A stretch of DNA of 13,058 nucleotides from JBLFWJ01 sp047611425 (GTDB taxonomy: Bacteria; Bacteroidota; Bacteroidia; UBA10329). A model generated the notes under the pieces. It worked only from the letters and a program-made list of their open reading frames with translations, was not told where the DNA came from and ran no database searches. Position 1 is the stretch's first letter; every line of letters begins with the position of its first letter. The DNA lies in contig JBLFWJ010000091.1 in assembly GCA_047611425.1 (NCBI GenBank), positions 1 through 13,058 on the forward strand. Reading direction: 5' to 3'. This document shows positions 9,385 through 13,058 of the stretch, one piece after another. The translations under genes were made by a program, and so were the position numbers.

Positions 9385-9969
9385 TTGAAAAAAGCCGGGC
9401 TCATTTCATTTAATGTGGTTACCCTTTTAGCGTGGACGTTATTCCTTCTGCACACTGGGCAAAATGGCTTTCAGTTTGATAGCCAAGGAATGATGATTTT
9501 GGCTGTTGCACAGGGGTTGGCCATTTTCGAGGTGATTAACAGCAGACTCAAGTTAGCCGGTGCCAACTGGATGCTTACCACGATGCAGGTGAGTTCTAGG
9601 TTTTTAGTTGTTGGTCTTCTGTGGTGGATGCCTCTGGAATTGGTCGCTGAACTTGGTGTTTATTCCGGGTTTCTGCTAATCACAATTGCGTGGAGCATCA
9701 CAGAAATAACTCGAGCAGCATTCTATATTTCTGGTCTCTTCGGAAAGGAAATTAAAGCGCTCCTTTGGATGCGTTACACATTCTTCATTGTGCTCTATCC
9801 AATTGGTGTGGTGGGAGAATGTATGGCGATGTTCAGCTTTATGAAATGGCGATGGTTTGAGCTTGACGCGATTGGAATTGGTCTGGTAATTATCGCATTG
9901 CTCTACGTAGTGTTCTTCCCGAAACTCTATCTACACATGTTTGGGCAGCGTAAAAAGAAGCTGACCTGA
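9385..9969 (+). CDS. 3-hydroxyacyl-CoA dehydratase, HACD/PHS1 (PTPLA) family membrane protein
   Basis: A eukaryotic-type integral membrane dehydratase; in eukaryotes this family removes water from 3-hydroxyacyl-CoA in the very-long-chain fatty acid elongation cycle. The 194 residues contain about six hydrophobic segments and the family signatures QVSSRFLVV, AWSITEITRAAFY, MRYTFF and LYPIGVVGE. Tyr138 and Glu145 match the catalytic Tyr149/Glu156 pair of yeast Phs1 in identity and in seven-residue spacing. Length agrees with Phs1 (about 217). The start is a TTG five bases after the peptidase stop, giving MKKAG before the first membrane segment; no in-frame ATG lies nearby, and the frame closes upstream at 9361-9363. 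Its stop overlaps the next ATG by one base (TGATG), so the two are probably translationally coupled. The natural acyl substrate in this bacterium is unknown. Confidence 0.88.
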   Translation: MKKAGLISFNVVTLLAWTLFLLHTGQNGFQFDSQGMMILAVAQGLAIFEVINSRLKLAGANWMLTTMQVSSRFLVVGLLWWMPLELVAELGVYSGFLLITIAWSITEITRAAFYISGLFGKEIKALLWMRYTFFIVLYPIGVVGECMAMFSFMKWRWFELDAIGIGLVIIALLYVVFFPKLYLHMFGQRKKKLT

Positions 9970-10592
9970 TGGCAAATACCGTTCAAAACGCTCCTTGGCC
10001 TCTAAAGGTGATTTTCACCATTTACGGGTGGATATTGGCGCTGCTGTGGTTTTGTTTTGCATTTGCTTGGAGATTGACCTTGCGCGTTCGGCTTGAGGCA
10101 GAAGAGAACCTTGAGGGACGACCGAATTCTATTCATGTGTTTTGGCATGAGAACTTGCTAATGTATTTCCTCACCTTTTTGAGGATTAAAGAGCAGCAAA
10201 TCTGGTTGCAGCATCCACTTTTATTCATGAAACCCATTCACATCATGCTAAAATTGATGTGCGTGAAGGAATTGGCTTACGGTTCTTCCGGCCACAACGG
10301 CAAGGCAGCAATGGCAAGGGTGGAGGCGAAAGTTAAGGCAGGGTATTCGACCGTAGTAACACCAGATGGCCCACGTGGCCCATTAAAGAAAATGAAATCA
10401 GGGCGGCTGTTGCTTTCTGCAAATACGGGCGTTCCAATTGTACCGATGACTTATAAATGCTCAAATTATTGGGCTTTGAATACTTGGGATAGTAAGATTC
10501 TGCCAAAGCCTTTTTCTACAGTGGTGATAAAATATCATGAGCCTGTCTTCATCAGGCATCCCGAATCGGACAGGCTCATCATACCAAATTGA
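9969..10592 (+). CDS. DUF374-type lysophospholipid acyltransferase
   Basis: A predicted inner-membrane acyltransferase of 207 residues in the DUF374/LPLAT group. An N-terminal membrane anchor (about 12-37) is followed by FWHENLL with His60, the probable catalytic histidine. GSSGHNGKAAM and PDGPRGP (132-138) are the characteristic DUF374 blocks, then TGVPIVPM and the closing WDSKILPKPFS. The usual acyltransferase HxxxxD is reduced to His-Glu with no Asp at the standard place, as is normal for DUF374. It starts at an ATG overlapping the dehydratase stop by one base. Together they suggest making or modifying acyl chains and then transferring one to a lipid or lipid A-like acceptor; the acceptor is unknown. 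Its last codons lie in an 11-bp inverted repeat shared with the convergent gene end. Confidence 0.85.
   Translation: MANTVQNAPWPLKVIFTIYGWILALLWFCFAFAWRLTLRVRLEAEENLEGRPNSIHVFWHENLLMYFLTFLRIKEQQIWLQHPLLFMKPIHIMLKLMCVKELAYGSSGHNGKAAMARVEAKVKAGYSTVVTPDGPRGPLKKMKSGRLLLSANTGVPIVPMTYKCSNYWALNTWDSKILPKPFSTVVIKYHEPVFIRHPESDRLIIPN
10537..10579. terminator. Hairpin between convergent gene ends, likely terminator for the minus-strand gene
   Basis: ATGAGCCTGTC (10537-10547) and GACAGGCTCAT (10569-10579) form a perfect 11-bp stem with a 21-base loop. Read on the minus strand it lies 26 bases after the T9SS gene stop and is followed by the T-rich GATATTTTATC, so it better suits termination of that gene than of the acyltransferase, which it overlaps. 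An internal CAGGC (10553-10557) can pair with GCCTG (10541-10545) as an alternative smaller hairpin. Confidence 0.55.
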
Positions 10593-10604
10593 TCAGAGTA
10601 ATTA

Positions 10605-13058
10605 TCAGTGGTTTGCTATTCTCATGGTTTTTATCACTCCTTGCGCATTTACCAACTGAATAAGGTAAATGCCTTTTATTGCGGGTAACTGATGTGTGAG
10701 ATAACGCAAGGCCTGCAGCTGTTTTGTTTGCACCAATGCTCCAAGTGGGTTGTAAACATTCATGGTCAGCGTGGCCACCTTGTCTCCTAGGTCGATGTGT
10801 ATCTGTCCATCGGTAGGGTTGGGGTAAACCGAGATGTCCACAGCTACATCGTTTTCATCTGCAGTATTGCTTAAACGCGGAGGGGCAGCCGTAATGAAGT
10901 ATTGCAATGGGCCATAACTACCAGGACTATTCGCATTACATACGGTTTTTACTTTCCATTCATAATCGGTAGCTGCGGTAAGGCCATTCTTAAGCTTAAA
11001 GGTGTCTGTAAGTGTAATGTAAGTCCAACTTGGTGTTCCCACAGCCCTTAATTTTAACTGATACTCAATGGCAAGTGGCACGGCATTCCAGTTCATGGTT
11101 GCATTATTGGCCATAATGTCCGTGGTAAAAAGCGTGGTTGGGTTTTCACATAATGTAGATGTCGAAAAGTATTGTAAGGGGCCGTAACTACCAGGACTAT
11201 TCGCGTTACAAACGGTTTTTACTTTCCATTCATAATCGGTAGCTGCAGTAAGGCCGTTCTTTAGCTTAAACGTGTCTGAAAGCGTAATGTAAGTCCAGCT
11301 AACCTCTCCCACAGGCCTTAGCTTCAACTTATACTCTATGGCAAGAGGAACGGCACCCCAGCTCATTGTAGCATTATTTGCCATTAAATCCGTGCTAAAA
11401 AGGTTGGTTGGATTATAACAACCAAGTCCTGCTGTAGTGGTAAAATATTGGATAGGGCCATAGCCTGCAGGGCTGTTGGAGGCGCAAAGCGTCTTCACTT
11501 TCCATTCGTAGTTTGTGCCAGAAGTGAGGTTTCCTTTCACTTTAAAGGTGTCTGGAGCAAGAACCGTGTGATAGGTCCATGCACCTCCTACTGGACGAAC
11601 CTTTACCTTGTATTTGGTCGCAGCAGCAATTAAATTCCAACTTAAAGTGACCTCTTCTGATTGAATGTTGCTTACCGAATAGGTACTTGGATTGCCGCAA
11701 CAGTTAATAACAGCTACAGTTTGGGCCAGACTATCTACACATGCACCATTGGTTCTGTATTGAACAGAGTAGGTGTTTTCGGCACTTGCGCTTAGGTCTA
11801 TTTCACCAGAATTGGCATCTATTACCAGACCATTAGGGGAGCTTGTAAAAGCACCACCAACTACCCCGGTAATTGCAGGTGTAGGGTTATTATCCGAGCC
11901 ACAATACTGCGCTTGCGAATAGCTAAAAGATGGGTCATCGGCAGGCATTATTCCAGTTACATCGTAAGTAGGTGAAGGCATGGACAGACAACCTGTTTGA
12001 GTGTCCAACACCTCCATGGTATAGGTTCCATTTCCAGGCGTCAGCAGCATGGTGTCTGAAGTCGCCTCAAAGGTTTGTTGAGCGCCATTGAAGTACCAGT
12101 TATATCGATAAAAATTGGCATCTATGAGTGAGAATAGAAGTCCAGGATCATCTTCGCAATCACCCTCAAAATAGGGAACAATAAAAGCGTCTATGTACTT
12201 AAAAGAGAGGAACGGAGTAAAATCTGCTGTTACCATACATCCGTTTCCTGCATCCACCTCCACAGATAGATAAGTGGTTTGGTTATTAAAAAGATTAGGC
12301 CCAACGTATACGGTATCGGCATTCGGTCCAAACCCATTTCCAAACCAAGAATAGCTGTCACCATATTCCGCATCAACACTAAGCGAAAGGGTATCGCCAG
12401 CACAAAGTGTGTTTAGTCCACTTGGGTGAATCTGCGTTAGTTCTATTTCTGGGGGTATGCAAAGCTTAACCAGCGTCAGAGAATCGCCTCCTGATACAGC
12501 CGTAATGGTGTTGTTACCAGTTAATTGTATGCGAGTAAAGGGGTAATGGTTATAAGTCCATGCTAAAGAGATAGCTGAGGTGCTGACATCATACTTCCTG
12601 ATTGAGCCATAGCCATCTACCGTGTATAGTGTCTCATCACCACTCATTAATATGGAATACGGGGCACTACCAGACTTGTTAATACTAGACAATAGGGTTC
12701 CTCCGGAATCATAACGTTTAATCCAATTGTTATTTTCCCGCACATAACCACCATCCGACAACTTTTTATAGCGCGTAGGATAGCCATAAAGTAAGAATGT
12801 ATCTTCAAAATAAACCGTTTCGTTATAAGCGCCATTTGATGTAGCATACCGTTGTTTCCTGTCCCAATCATAAACAGCCACGTTTGAGTTTGTTTCCATG
12901 GTAAGGGTTGTCTCGGGGTCTCCTCCATCTGCAGCTGGCACCCTGTTCCAAATAAATGTCCCAGCACTGTTATACGCTCTTAGAAAAGGCGTTCCAAGGC
13001 TCACGAAGCCGGAAGACTGCTGTAGCCCATTCTTAACCCCCAGTACATAAGCATTACC
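10605..13058 (-). CDS. Large surface/secreted protein with Ig-like and fibronectin III repeats and T9SS type A sorting domain (N-terminus beyond window)
   Basis: A frame of 817 codons runs from the right window edge to TGA 10605-10607. A GTG at 13004 is not the start, because 18 further open codons precede it to the edge. The first part (about 1-200) has short GTFIWN and SGGTLLSS-like units suggesting beta-propeller or SBBP-type repeats. Three cysteine-containing Ig/PKD-like segments follow (about 200-450), then three fibronectin type III modules of 93, 90 and 90 residues, each starting with Cys-x-Asn-Pro and ending in YGPxQYF. The last 80 residues are a Por secretion tail, with SVYPNPTDGQIHIDLG, an NPLG turn and GIYLIQL, which directs export by the type IX system and usually cell-surface attachment. 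Export by T9SS is well supported; the role (adhesion, matrix or polymer binding) is inferred from architecture only. No enzymatic domain is visible. Confidence 0.9.
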   Translation of the reverse strand, partial: GNAYVLGVKNGLQQSSGFVSLGTPFLRAYNSAGTFIWNRVPAADGGDPETTLTMETNSNVAVYDWDRKQRYATSNGAYNETVYFEDTFLLYGYPTRYKKLSDGGYVRENNNWIKRYDSGGTLLSSINKSGSAPYSILMSGDETLYTVDGYGSIRKYDVSTSAISLAWTYNHYPFTRIQLTGNNTITAVSGGDSLTLVKLCIPPEIELTQIHPSGLNTLCAGDTLSLSVDAEYGDSYSWFGNGFGPNADTVYVGPNLFNNQTTYLSVEVDAGNGCMVTADFTPFLSFKYIDAFIVPYFEGDCEDDPGLLFSLIDANFYRYNWYFNGAQQTFEATSDTMLLTPGNGTYTMEVLDTQTGCLSMPSPTYDVTGIMPADDPSFSYSQAQYCGSDNNPTPAITGVVGGAFTSSPNGLVIDANSGEIDLSASAENTYSVQYRTNGACVDSLAQTVAVINCCGNPSTYSVSNIQSEEVTLSWNLIAAATKYKVKVRPVGGAWTYHTVLAPDTFKVKGNLTSGTNYEWKVKTLCASNSPAGYGPIQYFTTTAGLGCYNPTNLFSTDLMANNATMSWGAVPLAIEYKLKLRPVGEVSWTYITLSDTFKLKNGLTAATDYEWKVKTVCNANSPGSYGPLQYFSTSTLCENPTTLFTTDIMANNATMNWNAVPLAIEYQLKLRAVGTPSWTYITLTDTFKLKNGLTAATDYEWKVKTVCNANSPGSYGPLQYFITAAPPRLSNTADENDVAVDISVYPNPTDGQIHIDLGDKVATLTMNVYNPLGALVQTKQLQALRYLTHQLPAIKGIYLIQLVNAQGVIKTMRIANH
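10881..11699 (-). repeat. Three tandem fibronectin type III repeats at DNA level
   Basis: The units are 11699-11421 (279 bases), 11420-11151 (270 bases) and 11150-10881 (270 bases), each beginning at the Cys codon of the Cys-x-Asn-Pro motif. The second and third are offset by exactly 270 bases and share 37 consecutive identical residues from DTFKLKN to PLQYF, with only scattered base changes, while their first halves differ more. The first unit is clearly older. A recent duplication or gene conversion is likely. Confidence 0.85.

Noticed and set aside
10881..11699. CRISPR-like or mobile repeat array
   Set aside because: The repeats are long, in frame, contiguous and encode fibronectin III modules; there are no spacers.
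13002..13004. GTG at 13004 as start of the T9SS protein
   Set aside because: The frame is open for 18 more codons to the window edge, and no signal peptide follows this GTG, although T9SS cargo needs one.

Overview
The window looks like chromosomal DNA of a member of the phylum Bacteroidota, probably the Flavobacteriia side. The clues are a surface or secreted protein ending in a type IX secretion (Por) sorting tail, a near-perfect Bacteroidota promoter (TACCTTTG with an upstream TTG) a few bases before a start codon, a lack of recognisable Shine-Dalgarno sequences, the long Bacteroidota form of PurF, and a soluble GAF/multi-PAS histidine kinase. No tRNA, rRNA, CRISPR array, transposase or phage gene was seen.

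Layout from left to right. (1) 1-523, minus strand: the N-terminal part of a YtcJ-like amidohydrolase lipoprotein, cut by the window edge. (2) A divergent gap of 165 bases carries the promoter of a plus-strand pair: a PurF-type amidophosphoribosyltransferase (689-2590) and ribonuclease R (2711-4864). The 120-base gap between these two holds two hairpins of identical geometry. (3) 4867-7960, minus strand: one gene for a cytoplasmic GAF + 5xPAS + histidine kinase, broken by a frameshift and two in-frame TAG codons. It meets rnr tail to tail, and both stop codons lie in one small palindrome beside a terminator-like hairpin. (4) 8069-10592, plus strand: a tight three-gene operon of a secreted S28/S37-type serine peptidase, a eukaryotic-type 3-hydroxyacyl-CoA dehydratase (HACD/PHS1 family) and a DUF374-type lysophospholipid acyltransferase. 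(5) 10605-13058, minus strand: a large multidomain T9SS cargo protein with three tandem fibronectin type III repeats, its N-terminus beyond the window. It meets the acyltransferase tail to tail over an 11-bp hairpin.

Functionally, purF and rnr are housekeeping (purine synthesis, RNA turnover). The dehydratase and acyltransferase are translationally linked and probably serve membrane lipid synthesis; the peptidase upstream is linked by position only. The sensor kinase shows early decay: its coding sequence is otherwise well preserved, so the lesions are likely recent, and its C-terminal piece still encodes a complete PAS-HisKA-HATPase module. I found no convincing novel multi-gene system. The most unusual items are the kinase lesions, the eukaryotic-like HACD operon, the twin hairpins before rnr, and the altered glutaminase motif in the PurF homologue.
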